From the NCBI RefSeq assembly GCF_002900975.1, contig NZ_PJON01000006.1, forward strand, positions 1-64,000: 64,000 nucleotides of DNA. The letters are read 5' to 3'. Shown here piece after piece: positions 42,541 to 51,037 of this stretch. Each line of letters opens with the position of its first letter. Position 1 is the first letter of the stretch. The notes under the pieces were generated by a model. That model was not told the DNA's origin, searched no databases, and saw only the letters and a program-made list of their open reading frames with translations. The DNA is from Tabrizicola aquatica (GTDB lineage: Bacteria; Pseudomonadota; Alphaproteobacteria; Rhodobacterales; Rhodobacteraceae). The translations under genes and the position numbers were made by a program.

Positions 42541-44178
42541 TCAGGCCGCCAGTCGGCGTGACATCACCCGGCGGAAGCGGGTGGCGACGAAGGCGGTGTC
42601 GGTCAGGCTCGCGTTGCCGGCGGGATTGGCGCCGGTGACGTGGAAGTCGCTGAAGGCCGCGGACTGGTTGACGAAGATGTTGCCGGTCAGGTTGATCGAC
42701 AGGTTTACCCCGGCCTCGGCGAAGGCGGCTTTGGCGCGGGCGATGCGGGCTTCGTCGGTGTCGTAGAGGGCAGCCGTGATCGCGCCCTTCTCGGCAGCGA
42801 GCGTTGCGGCCTGAGTGATGGCAGCGTCGGCGTCGCGGGTGGCGATCAGGAAGGCGACTGGGCCGAAGCATTCCTCGGTCGCGGTGGCGTCGGTGTCGGA
42901 CACGGCCAGAAGTAGTGGGCCGGGTTCGCCTTTCGACGCCCCGGCGCGCAGGACGCGGCCCTTGGCGGCAGTCGCCTCGGCCCGGGCTTGCGTCGCCGGG
43001 TTGGCGATGGCCCCGCAAATGCCTGCGGCGCGGGCGGGGTCGGACAGGAGGGTGTCGATGGCGGCGACCAGCGCGGAGGCAATCTCGTCGAAGGACTTGT
43101 GGCCCTTGTCGGTCTCGATCCCGCCTGCAGGGATGTACAGGTTCTGCGGCGAGGTACACATCTGGCCAGAATACAGCGCCAGCGCGAAGGCGAGGTTCGC
43201 GCACATGCCGTCAAGGTCGCTGGTGGCGGCGATGACGACGCTATTGACGCCGGTTTCCTCGGTGAAAAGCTGGGCCTGACGGGCGTTGTCGCGGAGCCAC
43301 CCGCCGAAGGACGAGGAGCCGGTGTAGTCGATCAACCGGATTTCGGCCCGGGTGGCGAGGGTCTTGGTGATCTCGGCCCCCGGTTCGTCGACTGCGAGGA
43401 GGACGGCATCGGCGGGTAGGCCCGCTTCCGTCAGCACCTCACGCAGCACGCGCACGGTCAGGGCCAGCGGCAGGATAGCGCGGGGGTGCGGCTTTACGAT
43501 CACCGGGTTGCCGGTGGCGAGACTGGCGAAGAGGCCGGGGTAGGAGTTCCAGGTCGGGAAGGTGTTGCAGCCGATGGTCAGCGCGATCCCGGCGGGGCGG
43601 AGGGTCCAGGACTTCTCCATCACGATCGGCGCGGCCTTGCCCTGCGGCTTTTCCCAGCGGGCATGCGCTGCGAAGCGGGTCATCTCGGCATAGGCGGCGG
43701 CGACGGCCTCAAGCCCCCGATCCTGGGCGTGGGGGCCGCCCGCCTGGAAGGCCATGGCGAAGGCCTGGCCGGTGGTGTGCATGGTGGCGTTGCCGATCAG
43801 GAAGCTTTGCCGGTTCAGGCGGGCGAGGGCTTCGATGCAGACGCCGACGCGGGTTTCCACCGAGGCGGCGGCAAGGGCGGGTGCGGCGGCTGTTGCGGCG
43901 GCGATCAGCTGATCGGGGGTCGCGGCGGGGTAGTGGATGGCAAGCGTCGGGCCGAAGGGCGAGACCTCGGCCCCGGCGCGGGTCGCGCCCGGATGGCCGG
44001 GCAGGGCGAAGTCCTCTCCCATCAGCGCGGCGAATGCGGCTTCACCGTCAGACTTGGCGGTTTCGCCATAGATCTTGCCGCTGGGCACCTCGGGGTGGGG
44101 CGTCCAGTATTCGCGGCTTGCAAGGGCCGCGACGGCCGCCTCAAGCGTCGGCCGGTGAAGGTCGAAGAAATCCGCCAT
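42541..44178 (-). CDS. paaN: Phenylacetic acid degradation protein PaaN (aldehyde dehydrogenase family)
   Basis: The 545-residue protein is an ALDH-fold protein of the PaaN_2 type: it begins ADFFDLHRPTLEAAVAALASREYWTPHPEVPSGKIYGE, has GCNTFPTWNSYPGLFASLATGN, a Glu in LFTEETGVNSVV and the candidate nucleophile in LYSGQMCTSPQNLYIP. Unlike PaaZ it has no MaoC hydratase domain. Its precise reaction is unsettled; it may oxidise a ring-cleavage semialdehyde. It is divergent from paaG across an operator palindrome. Confidence 0.9.
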   Translation of the reverse strand: MADFFDLHRPTLEAAVAALASREYWTPHPEVPSGKIYGETAKSDGEAAFAALMGEDFALPGHPGATRAGAEVSPFGPTLAIHYPAATPDQLIAAATAAAPALAAASVETRVGVCIEALARLNRQSFLIGNATMHTTGQAFAMAFQAGGPHAQDRGLEAVAAAYAEMTRFAAHARWEKPQGKAAPIVMEKSWTLRPAGIALTIGCNTFPTWNSYPGLFASLATGNPVIVKPHPRAILPLALTVRVLREVLTEAGLPADAVLLAVDEPGAEITKTLATRAEIRLIDYTGSSSFGGWLRDNARQAQLFTEETGVNSVVIAATSDLDGMCANLAFALALYSGQMCTSPQNLYIPAGGIETDKGHKSFDEIASALVAAIDTLLSDPARAAGICGAIANPATQARAEATAAKGRVLRAGASKGEPGPLLLAVSDTDATATEECFGPVAFLIATRDADAAITQAATLAAEKGAITAALYDTDEARIARAKAAFAEAGVNLSINLTGNIFVNQSAAFSDFHVTGANPAGNASLTDTAFVATRFRRVMSRRLAA

Positions 44179-44223
44179 GCTGTCCTCCTGCCGGGGGCTC
44201 TCCTCCCCGACGGGTTTATCATT

Positions 44224-44235
44224 GACCGGCCGGTC
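44224..44235. promoter_or_regulatory. Putative PaaR (TetR) operator 1, between paaN and paaG
   Basis: GACCGGCCGGTC is a perfect 12-bp palindrome, 46 bases before paaN and 55 before paaG. With flanks it reads ATTGACCGGCCGGTCGGTTT; TTGACC can serve as a -35 box toward paaG. The same GACCG-NN-CGGTC form occurs at 46870 and 56124. Confidence 0.7.
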
Positions 44236-44289
44236 GGTTTATGCAAGACCTTTTTCAAGACGTCCGGGACAGCGGACGGGGGAGATATC

Positions 44290-45084
44290 ATGGCCACATC
44301 CGAAACCGTCCTTGCCAGTCTGGAAGCGGGCGTCTTGCGCCTGACGCTGAACCGGCCGGACAAGCTGAATTCTTTCAACGAAGAGATGCACCTGGCCCTG
44401 CGTGCGCAGATCCAGCGCGCGCATGACGACGAGGCGGTGCGCGCCGTCCTGCTGACCGGCGCGGGGCGCGGCTTCTGCGCCGGGCAGGATCTGGGCGACC
44501 GCGATCCGCGCAAAGGTGGGCCTGCGCCTGATTTGGGCCGCACGCTGGAGACCTTCTACAACCCGACGCTGCGGTTGATTCGCCAGCTTGAGAAGCCGGT
44601 CATCTGCGCGGTGAACGGCGTGGCGGCAGGCGCGGGGGCGAACATCGCCTTCGCTTGCGATATCGTCTTCGCAGCGAAATCGGCCAAGTTCATCCAGGCC
44701 TTCGCCAAGATCGGCCTGATCCCCGACGCGGGCGGCAGCTGGTCCTTGGCCCGCATCCTGGGCGAACCCCGTGCCAAGGCGCTGGCCCTGACGGCCGAGC
44801 CCTTGCCCGCCGAAAAGGCTGCCGACTGGGGGCTGATCTGGAAGGCCGTGGACGACGCGGACCTGATCGCCGAGGCGACGAAGCTGGCCTCCTCGCTGGC
44901 GGCCGGGCCGACGCTGGGGCTGGGCCTGACCAAGCGGCTGATCCAGGCTGCCGCCACCAACAGTCTGGACGAACAACTCGACATGGAGCGCGACCTGCAA
45001 CAGCAGGCGGGCCGCAGCGCCGACTATGCCGAGGGGGTTACCGCCTTCCTTGAAAAGCGCCCCGCAAGGTTCACTGGCAAATGA
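44290..45084 (+). CDS. paaG: 2-(1,2-epoxy-1,2-dihydrophenyl)acetyl-CoA isomerase
   Basis: The 264-residue crotonase-family protein has LRLTLNRPDKLNSFNEEMH, AVLLTGAGRGFCAGQDL, the oxyanion hole VNGVAAGAGANIAFACDIVFAA and FAKIGLIPDAGGSW (catalytic Asp in PDAGG). PaaG turns the ring-epoxide into oxepin-CoA and also isomerises a later enoyl-CoA. ATG follows GGGGGAGATATC. It is the first gene of paaG-paaI-paaK(-paaR). Confidence 0.95.
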   Translation: MATSETVLASLEAGVLRLTLNRPDKLNSFNEEMHLALRAQIQRAHDDEAVRAVLLTGAGRGFCAGQDLGDRDPRKGGPAPDLGRTLETFYNPTLRLIRQLEKPVICAVNGVAAGAGANIAFACDIVFAAKSAKFIQAFAKIGLIPDAGGSWSLARILGEPRAKALALTAEPLPAEKAADWGLIWKAVDDADLIAEATKLASSLAAGPTLGLGLTKRLIQAAATNSLDEQLDMERDLQQQAGRSADYAEGVTAFLEKRPARFTGK

Positions 45085-45530
45085 AACCTGTATCCGAAAT
45101 GACCCCGCAGGAGCTTGCCGAAGCGTCGGCCCAGGCATTGTGGAACGACGATTCGGCCAGCCAGCGCCTGGGGATGGTGATGGACCACCTGGCTCCGGGA
45201 GAGGCCACGCTGTCGATGCAAGTGACCGAGGCCATGTCGAACGGCCACGGCACCTGCCACGGCGGCTATATCTTCACGCTGGCCGACAGCGCCTTTGCCT
45301 TTGCCTGCAACGGCTACAACCAGCGGACCGTCGGGCAGCAGGCCTCGATCACCTACCTCGCACCGGGCCGCGTTGGCGACCGGCTGACCGCCGCTTGTCG
45401 CGAAGTGTCACGGCAGGGGCGATCCGGCGTCTATGACGTGCGCGTCACCAATCAGGACGGGGTGCATATCGCGGAATTCCGCGGCCATTCGCGCACCGTC
45501 AAGGGCACCCATCTTCCGGTCGACGGCTGA
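45081..45530 (+). CDS. paaI: Hydroxyphenylacetyl-CoA thioesterase PaaI
   Basis: The 149-residue hot-dog protein has the PaaI thioesterase motif GHGTCHGGYIFTLADSAFAFACN, with the conserved His-Gly-Gly and Asp, and the strand QQASITYLAPGRVGDRL. It hydrolyses dead-end ring-hydroxylated phenylacetyl-CoA to release CoA. It overlaps paaG by 4 bases (ATGA). Confidence 0.93.
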   Translation: MKPVSEMTPQELAEASAQALWNDDSASQRLGMVMDHLAPGEATLSMQVTEAMSNGHGTCHGGYIFTLADSAFAFACNGYNQRTVGQQASITYLAPGRVGDRLTAACREVSRQGRSGVYDVRVTNQDGVHIAEFRGHSRTVKGTHLPVDG

Positions 45531-45560
45531 CCGGCTTAAGCATTCCCCAGGGAGGAACCC

Positions 45561-46871
45561 ATGGAAGACCTTACCCCCCGCAAGCAGGACCTTGACCCGA
45601 TCGAAATCGCCTCGCGCGATGAAATCGAGGCGTTGCAGTTCCACCGCATGAAGCGGTCGCTGAAGCACGCCTATGAAAACTCGCCCTTCTACCGCAACCG
45701 GTTCATCGAGGCGGATGTCCACCCGGAGGAGCTGAAGTCCCTGAAGGACATCGCCAAGTTCCCCTTCACCTACAAGCAAGACCTGCGCGAGACCTACCCC
45801 TTCGGCATGTTCGCCGTACCACGGAACAAGCTGGTCAGGGTGCATGGGTCCTCTGGCACCACGGGCAAGCCGACCGTGGTGGGGTATACGGCGAATGACA
45901 TCGACGTCTGGGCGAACCTGATCGCGCGGTCGATCCGCGCAGCGGGTGGCCGTCCGGGCGACATGCTGCACAACGCCTATGGCTATGGGTTGTTCACCGG
46001 CGGCCTTGGCGCGCATTACGGGGCGGAGCGGCTGGGCTGCACTGTGGTTCCCATTTCCGGGGGGCAGACGGAACGGCAGGTGACGCTGATCACCGACTTC
46101 CAGCCGCAGATCATCATGGTGACGCCCAGCTACATGCTGTCGATCCTGGACGAGTTCCGCCGTCAGGGCCTGGACCCGCGCCAGTCCTCGCTGAAGGTCG
46201 GCATCTTCGGGGCCGAGCCCTGGACCAACGCGATGCGTGAGGAAATCGAGCAGGCCTTCGACATGCACGCCGTCGACATCTATGGGCTGTCGGAAATCAT
46301 GGGCCCCGGCGTCGCGCAGGAATGCGTCGAGACGAAGGATGGGTTGCACATCTGGGAAGATCACTTCTACCCCGAGATCATCGACCCGGTGACGGGCGAG
46401 GTCCTGCCCGATGGCCAGATGGGGGAGTTGGTCTTTACCACGCTGACCAAGGAAGGCCTGCCGATGGTGCGCTATCGCACCCGCGACCTGACCCGCCTTC
46501 TGCCGGGCACCGCGCGGTCAATGCGCCGGATCGAGAAGATCACCGGCCGCAGCGACGACATGATCATCCTGCGCGGCGTCAACGTCTTTCCGACCCAGAT
46601 CGAAGAGCAGATCCTGAAGTGCAAGGGCCTGGCCCCGCACTTCCAGATCGAACTTGCGCGCGAGGGCCGGATGGACAACATGACCGTCCATGTCGAATGC
46701 GCGGTGGACCAGGTGGATGCAGACGCCCGGGCCAAGTCGGCCAAGGAACTCGCGCATCACATCAAGGCGGTCGTCGGCGTGTCGACGCGCATCAATGTGA
46801 CCGATCCGAATGCAATTGCCCGTTCGGAAGGCAAGGCCAAACGCGTCGTGGACAATCGCCCCAAAGGCTGA
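45561..46871 (+). CDS. paaK: Phenylacetate-CoA ligase
   Basis: The 436-residue adenylate-forming enzyme has SSGTTGKPTVVGYT (about 97-110), IYGLSEIMGPGVAQEC, VRYRTRDLTRLL and the C-terminal ITGRSDDMIILRGVNVFPTQIEEQIL. It activates phenylacetate to phenylacetyl-CoA, the pathway inducer and first intermediate. The ATG follows CCCAGGGAGGAACCC. The stop overlaps operator 2 by 2 bases. Confidence 0.97.
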   Translation: MEDLTPRKQDLDPIEIASRDEIEALQFHRMKRSLKHAYENSPFYRNRFIEADVHPEELKSLKDIAKFPFTYKQDLRETYPFGMFAVPRNKLVRVHGSSGTTGKPTVVGYTANDIDVWANLIARSIRAAGGRPGDMLHNAYGYGLFTGGLGAHYGAERLGCTVVPISGGQTERQVTLITDFQPQIIMVTPSYMLSILDEFRRQGLDPRQSSLKVGIFGAEPWTNAMREEIEQAFDMHAVDIYGLSEIMGPGVAQECVETKDGLHIWEDHFYPEIIDPVTGEVLPDGQMGELVFTTLTKEGLPMVRYRTRDLTRLLPGTARSMRRIEKITGRSDDMIILRGVNVFPTQIEEQILKCKGLAPHFQIELAREGRMDNMTVHVECAVDQVDADARAKSAKELAHHIKAVVGVSTRINVTDPNAIARSEGKAKRVVDNRPKG

Positions 46872-46881
46872 CCGTCCGGTC
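46870..46881. promoter_or_regulatory. Putative PaaR (TetR) operator 2, between paaK and paaR
   Basis: GACCGTCCGGTC matches GACCG-NN-CGGTC with an asymmetric centre, flanked as CTGACCG..CGGTCAG, which extends the symmetry to 14 bases. It lies 75 bases upstream of the TetR gene and suggests autoregulation. Confidence 0.65.
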
Positions 46882-46956
46882 AGTGACACAAACATGTGCT
46901 TGCTTTAGAAGGGGCAGCGATGCCCCTTTTTCATCGGCAGCGTCAGGAAGAACATC

Positions 46957-47556
46957 ATGGCTCGGACACGGGCAGCGGATTTCGAAGAAAAGCAGCGCGT
47001 GATTCTGGATCACGCGGCACAGGTCTTTGCGGACCAGGGGATGGAGAAAGCCTCCATGTCCCAGATCGCAACCGTGGCGCAGGTGTCGAAGGCGCTGCTT
47101 TATCACTATTACCCCAGCAAGGACGCGCTGATCTTTGCGATCATCATCACGCATCTGGAAGGGCTGGATGCCGCCATTGAGGAGGCCGACGACCCAAACC
47201 TGCCGCCCGAGAAGCGGCTGCGCAAGCTGGTCGGTGTGGTTCTGGAGAACTACCGGGGCGCGGACAACCAGCACAAGGTGCAGTTGAACGCCACGGCGGC
47301 GCTGTCGGATGAGCAGAAGGCCGAGATTACCGCGCTGGAACGCGGGATCGTGCGGCGGTTTTCCGCGGTGCTGGACCTGGTGAATCCAGGGCTGAACACC
47401 AAGGAGCGGCCGCTCTTGATGCCGGTTACCATGTCCCTTTTCGGCATGATGAACTGGGTCTACATGTGGTTCCGCGACGGCGGTCGCATCAGCCGCGAGG
47501 ATTATGCCGATGTGGCGACGACGCTGATCCTGGAAGGGATCAAGGCCGTCCGTTAA
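46957..47556 (+). CDS. paaR: TetR family transcriptional regulator (PaaR-like)
   Basis: The 199-residue protein has the TetR HTH near residues 25-50 (MEKASMSQIATVAQVSKALLYHYYPSKDAL, here given by MSQIATVAQ and LLYHYYPSK) and a helical ligand domain. In several proteobacteria PaaR represses paa genes and is released by phenylacetyl-CoA. Position between paaK and paaY and three matching palindromes at operon heads support the same role here. The 3' end overlaps paaY by 17 bases, tail to tail. Confidence 0.88.
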   Translation: MARTRAADFEEKQRVILDHAAQVFADQGMEKASMSQIATVAQVSKALLYHYYPSKDALIFAIIITHLEGLDAAIEEADDPNLPPEKRLRKLVGVVLENYRGADNQHKVQLNATAALSDEQKAEITALERGIVRRFSAVLDLVNPGLNTKERPLLMPVTMSLFGMMNWVYMWFRDGGRISREDYADVATTLILEGIKAVR

Positions 47557-48154
47557 GGCCCGCAAGCACCTTCGGGTCGTAGGCCGGGGCTTCGGCGCGG
47601 CGGTGGTCGGGCTCGGGGGCGGTCAGGGGCGTCGCGGGTTGCAGCTTCTGGGGCGCTTCCAACGCAAGCTTTTGGTAGATCGCGGTGCCTTGCGATTTCC
47701 AGGCGATTTCGTCGTCCGAGAGTTCCCGCAGCACCTTGGCCGGGCTGCCAACGGCCAGGCTGCGCGGCGGGATCTGCGCGCCCGCCTTCACGAAGGCCAG
47801 CGCCGCGATGATGGAGTCCGCGCCCACCACCGCCTCGTCCATCACCACGGCGTTCATGCCGACCATCGCGTTGCGACCGATCCGGCAGCCGTGCAGGATC
47901 GCGCCGTGGCCGATGTGGCCCGCTTCCTCGATCACCACGTCCTTGCCGGGAAAGGCATGGACGACGCAGGTTTCCTGCAGATTGCTGCCGGTTTCCATCA
48001 CGATCCGCCCGAAGTCCCCGCGCAGGACGGCGCCGGGGCCGACATAGCAGGCGGGGCCGATGATCACGTCGCCGATCACCACGGCCTCGGGGTGGACGAA
48101 GGCCGTGTGGTCGATCACCGGGACGATGCCGTCCCAGGAGTAGATGCGGGCCAT
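47540..48154 (-). CDS. paaY: PaaY, left-handed beta-helix thioesterase
   Basis: The 204-residue protein consists of hexapeptide repeats (HTAFVHPEAVVIGDVIIGPACYVGPGAVLRGDFG; GHIGHGAILHGCRIGRNAMVGMNAVVMD) like gamma-carbonic anhydrases, with the three metal histidines of that fold in VVHAF and HIGHGAILH. PaaY hydrolyses 2-hydroxycyclohepta-1,4,6-triene-1-formyl-CoA, a toxic by-product of the pathway. The ATG shares one base with the paaZ stop (TAATG). Confidence 0.92.
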   Translation of the reverse strand: MARIYSWDGIVPVIDHTAFVHPEAVVIGDVIIGPACYVGPGAVLRGDFGRIVMETGSNLQETCVVHAFPGKDVVIEEAGHIGHGAILHGCRIGRNAMVGMNAVVMDEAVVGADSIIAALAFVKAGAQIPPRSLAVGSPAKVLRELSDDEIAWKSQGTAIYQKLALEAPQKLQPATPLTAPEPDHRRAEAPAYDPKVLAGLNGRP

Positions 48155-50229
48155 TACTCGGCGGCCTGGGCGATGGAAGGCCAGACCTTGGCCACCATGG
48201 TCAGCACGTCATATTGCGCGACGACGGCCCCGGTCTGCTTGGTCACCTGGCAATCCCAGCGCACCTCGCCATGTTCGGCACTGGCGCGGGGGTTGATCTC
48301 TTTGCAGGTCAGGCGGACTTGCAGCGTGTCGCCGAAGTAGACCGGCGTCAGGAAGCGCATGTTGTCGACGCCGTAGTTCGCCAGCACCGGGCCGGGGGCA
48401 GGATCGACGAAGAGGCCAGCGGCGAAAGAGGCGATCAGGTAGCCATGCGCCACGCGGTCGTCGAAGAACGGGTTGGCCTTGGCGGCCGCGCTGTCCATGT
48501 GGGCATAGAAGGTGTCGCCGGTGAAGTGGGCGAAATGCTCCACATCCTCCTGCGTGACTTGCCGGGCGGCTGTGACCAGCTGGTCGCCGATGCGCAGGTC
48601 CGCCAGCGACTTGCGGAACGGGTGGACGCCGTGTTGCACCTCGGCCCCTTCGATCCAGCGGCCGGTGACCGCTGACAGAAGCCGCGGGCTGCCCTGAACG
48701 GCGGTGCGCTGCATGTAGTGCTTCACGCCGCGCATCCCGCCCATTTCCTCGCCGCCACCAGCCCGGCCCGGCCCGCCGTGGACCAGCGGGGCCAGGGGCG
48801 AGCCATGCCCGGTCGACGATTTCGCTGTTGCCCGGTTGCCGATCAGCACCCGCCCGTGATGCGGCGCAAGGCCCAGCACGGCAGCCTCGGTCACCTTCGG
48901 ATCGTCGGTAAAGACCGAGGACACCAGGGACCCCTTGCCCTTGGCCGCCAGCGCGACGGCTTCCTCGATATCGTCATAGGGCATGACGGTAGATACCGGC
49001 CCGAAAGCCTCGACATCATGCACGGCACCTGCCGCGAAGGGCTTGTCGCAGTACATGAGGACGGGGTTCAGGAAGGCCCCGGCCTTTGCATCGCCCGAGG
49101 TGACACGGACCGCATCCGGGTTCCCCGCCACGATTTCGGCATCCGCCTGCAACTCACGAATCCGCGCCCGGACCTCTTCGCGCTGGTCATGGCTGGCCAG
49201 CGGACCCATCCGCGTGCCCTCATCCCCCGGCAGGCCCAGAGGCGTTTTGTCCAGCCGGTCGCCAAGTGCTGCGATGACCGCCTGTGCATGGGCGCGCGGG
49301 ACGAAAACGCGGCGGATGGCGGTGCATTTCTGCCCGGCCTTCGCCGTCATCTCGCGGGCGACTTCCTTGACGAAGAGGTCGAATTCGGCGGTCCCCGGCC
49401 CGGCATCGGGACCGAGGATCGAGGCGTTCAGGCTGTCCGCCTCCATCGTGAAGCGGGTGGAGTTTTCGATCACCGCCTTGTGCGACTTCAGCTTCCGCCC
49501 CGTCCAGGCCGAGCCGGTGAAGGTCACCGCGTCCTGGCCCGTGACATGGTCCAGAAGGTCGCCCACGGAACCGGAGATCAGTTGCAGCGCACCGTCGGGC
49601 AGAAGGCCGGTCTCGACGATCCGGCGCACCACCAGTTCGGTCAGGTAGGCGGTCTGGCTGGCCGGTTTGACGATGCACGGCACGCCCGCGATCAGGGTCG
49701 GCGCGATCTTTTCCAGCATCCCCCAGACCGGGAAGTTGAAGGCGTTGATGTGGACCGCCACGCCTTGCAGGGGCGAAAAGATGTGCTGCGCGACAAAGCT
49801 GCCGTCCTTCGACAGCACCTCGACCTCGCCATCTGTCAGGACGCGGGTGTTCGGCAGTTCCCGCCGCGCCTTGGAGGCGAAGGTCAGCATGGTGCCGATC
49901 CCGCCTTCGATGTCGATCCAGCCGTCGGCGCGGGTGGCGCCGGTGTGCAGGCTTTCGGTGTAGAATTCTTCCTTCAGCTCCATCAGCTTCAGGCCAAGCG
50001 CCTTCAGCATCCCGGCGCGGTCATGGAAGGACATGGCGCGCAGTTTCGGCCCCGCGACCTCGCGCCCGTAAGCAAGTGCCCCGGCGAAATCGATGCCGGT
50101 GGAGTCGATGGTGGCCACGACCTCTCCGGTCGCGGCGTCGCAGAGGGGTTGGCCGTCGCGGGAGCCGGGGGTCCAGCGGCCGGAGACAAAGCTTTCCAAC
50201 CGGCGCGGGGGGCGGGCCGATGCGGTCAT
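48154..50229 (-). CDS. paaZ: PaaZ, bifunctional oxepin-CoA hydrolase / 3-oxo-5,6-dehydrosuberyl-CoA semialdehyde dehydrogenase
   Basis: The 691-residue protein has an N-terminal ALDH domain ([32 protein letters not shown], nucleophile in [14 protein letters not shown]) and a C-terminal MaoC hydratase domain ([39 protein letters not shown]). It opens the oxepin ring and oxidises the resulting aldehyde with NADP. E. coli PaaZ is 681 residues. ATG 50229 is chosen because AAAGGA is spaced 8 bases before it; ATG 50238 is too close. Confidence 0.96.
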   Translation of the reverse strand: MTASARPPRRLESFVSGRWTPGSRDGQPLCDAATGEVVATIDSTGIDFAGALAYGREVAGPKLRAMSFHDRAGMLKALGLKLMELKEEFYTESLHTGATRADGWIDIEGGIGTMLTFASKARRELPNTRVLTDGEVEVLSKDGSFVAQHIFSPLQGVAVHINAFNFPVWGMLEKIAPTLIAGVPCIVKPASQTAYLTELVVRRIVETGLLPDGALQLISGSVGDLLDHVTGQDAVTFTGSAWTGRKLKSHKAVIENSTRFTMEADSLNASILGPDAGPGTAEFDLFVKEVAREMTAKAGQKCTAIRRVFVPRAHAQAVIAALGDRLDKTPLGLPGDEGTRMGPLASHDQREEVRARIRELQADAEIVAGNPDAVRVTSGDAKAGAFLNPVLMYCDKPFAAGAVHDVEAFGPVSTVMPYDDIEEAVALAAKGKGSLVSSVFTDDPKVTEAAVLGLAPHHGRVLIGNRATAKSSTGHGSPLAPLVHGGPGRAGGGEEMGGMRGVKHYMQRTAVQGSPRLLSAVTGRWIEGAEVQHGVHPFRKSLADLRIGDQLVTAARQVTQEDVEHFAHFTGDTFYAHMDSAAAKANPFFDDRVAHGYLIASFAAGLFVDPAPGPVLANYGVDNMRFLTPVYFGDTLQVRLTCKEINPRASAEHGEVRWDCQVTKQTGAVVAQYDVLTMVAKVWPSIAQAAE

Positions 50230-50250
50230 GGGGTTCATCCTTTGTCTAGG

Positions 50251-50269
50251 CGGGGGGCGGGGCCCCCCG
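50251..50269. other. Intercistronic GC hairpin upstream of paaZ
   Basis: CGGGGGGC and GCCCCCCG form an 8-bp stem with a GGG loop between the stop at 50275 and the paaZ start. It recalls the hairpins after livJ and after paaA. Confidence 0.6.
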
Positions 50270-50274
50270 GCAGG

Positions 50275-51030
50275 TCAGTTCAGGCCGATGGGGCCGAGGG
50301 TTTCGGCGACCAGCGCATCCCAGCGGGCGTGCAGGGTCTCGTTCGTGGCGTGGCGCAGGCCGAACTTGGCCTGGGTGTCGTAGCGGGCCGAGTTGGCGAC
50401 GCCGAAGGTCGCGGCCACGCGCGGGCGCCAGTAGGCGATGGCGGCTTTCGCCTGTGCCTTGCCCTCATCGGTGGCGACAAGCTGGTCCAGCCCCTCGACC
50501 CCCAGGGCCGCATGGCGTGCCTCACGCGGGGCGATCTCGCGGAAGACCTCGGCCAGCGGCGCGTAAGAGACGCGGGTCAGTTCGGTCATCTGGACGCCCG
50601 TAGCGAGGCCCATCAGGACGTTCATCACCACCGCATCAGCCCAACCGGTGATCGGGTAGTGGAACACGGACAGCCGCATGTCGCCGCCTGTCCGGGTCGA
50701 GCCGAAATCGGCGTCCCGTGCCACGCGGGCGGCCCAGTCGTGCTGGCGCTGATACCGTGCGGTGTCGGTGCCAAAGTCGGCCATCACGGCAAGCACCCGC
50801 TCGGCATGGTCGGCCTTTTCCAGCGTGATCCGGCTGGCGGCGATCCGTTCCTTGATCCCCGGCGCAAAGTTGATCGATCCGGCGAACCCGGCCGAGGCCG
50901 CCAGTTCGCTGTCCACGAAGGACCCCATCAGCCGGAGCAACTCGCCCCGATAGCGCGCGGGCACGTTGCCGGGAGAGGTCAGGACACCGCCCTGGGCGAG
51001 GTAGTCCTCGATGTTCATCGTTTCGGTCAT
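50275..51030 (-). CDS. Additional PaaA/PaaC-family ferritin-like protein
   Basis: The 251-residue protein belongs by pattern to the phenylacetic acid catabolic (PF05138) family: helices with SFVDSELAASAGF, an ExxH in EKADHAERV, and a second ExxH in REIAPREARHAALGVEGL. A complete diiron ligand set is plausible, unlike in PaaC. Yet separate paaA and paaC are present, so this is an extra member. It sits between paaE and paaZ; ATG 51030 follows TGAGG, while ATG 51045 overlaps the paaE stop. Its role is unknown: a second oxygenase-like subunit or an assembly partner are possibilities. Confidence 0.8.
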   Translation of the reverse strand: MTETMNIEDYLAQGGVLTSPGNVPARYRGELLRLMGSFVDSELAASAGFAGSINFAPGIKERIAASRITLEKADHAERVLAVMADFGTDTARYQRQHDWAARVARDADFGSTRTGGDMRLSVFHYPITGWADAVVMNVLMGLATGVQMTELTRVSYAPLAEVFREIAPREARHAALGVEGLDQLVATDEGKAQAKAAIAYWRPRVAATFGVANSARYDTQAKFGLRHATNETLHARWDALVAETLGPIGLN

Positions 51031-51037
51031 GCTGGCC

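Noticed and set aside
43486-45084. PaaG as a 532-residue fusion
   Set aside because: The frame upstream of 44290 crosses operator 1 and runs antisense to paaN; ATG 44290 has a good ribosome binding site and gives the usual family length.
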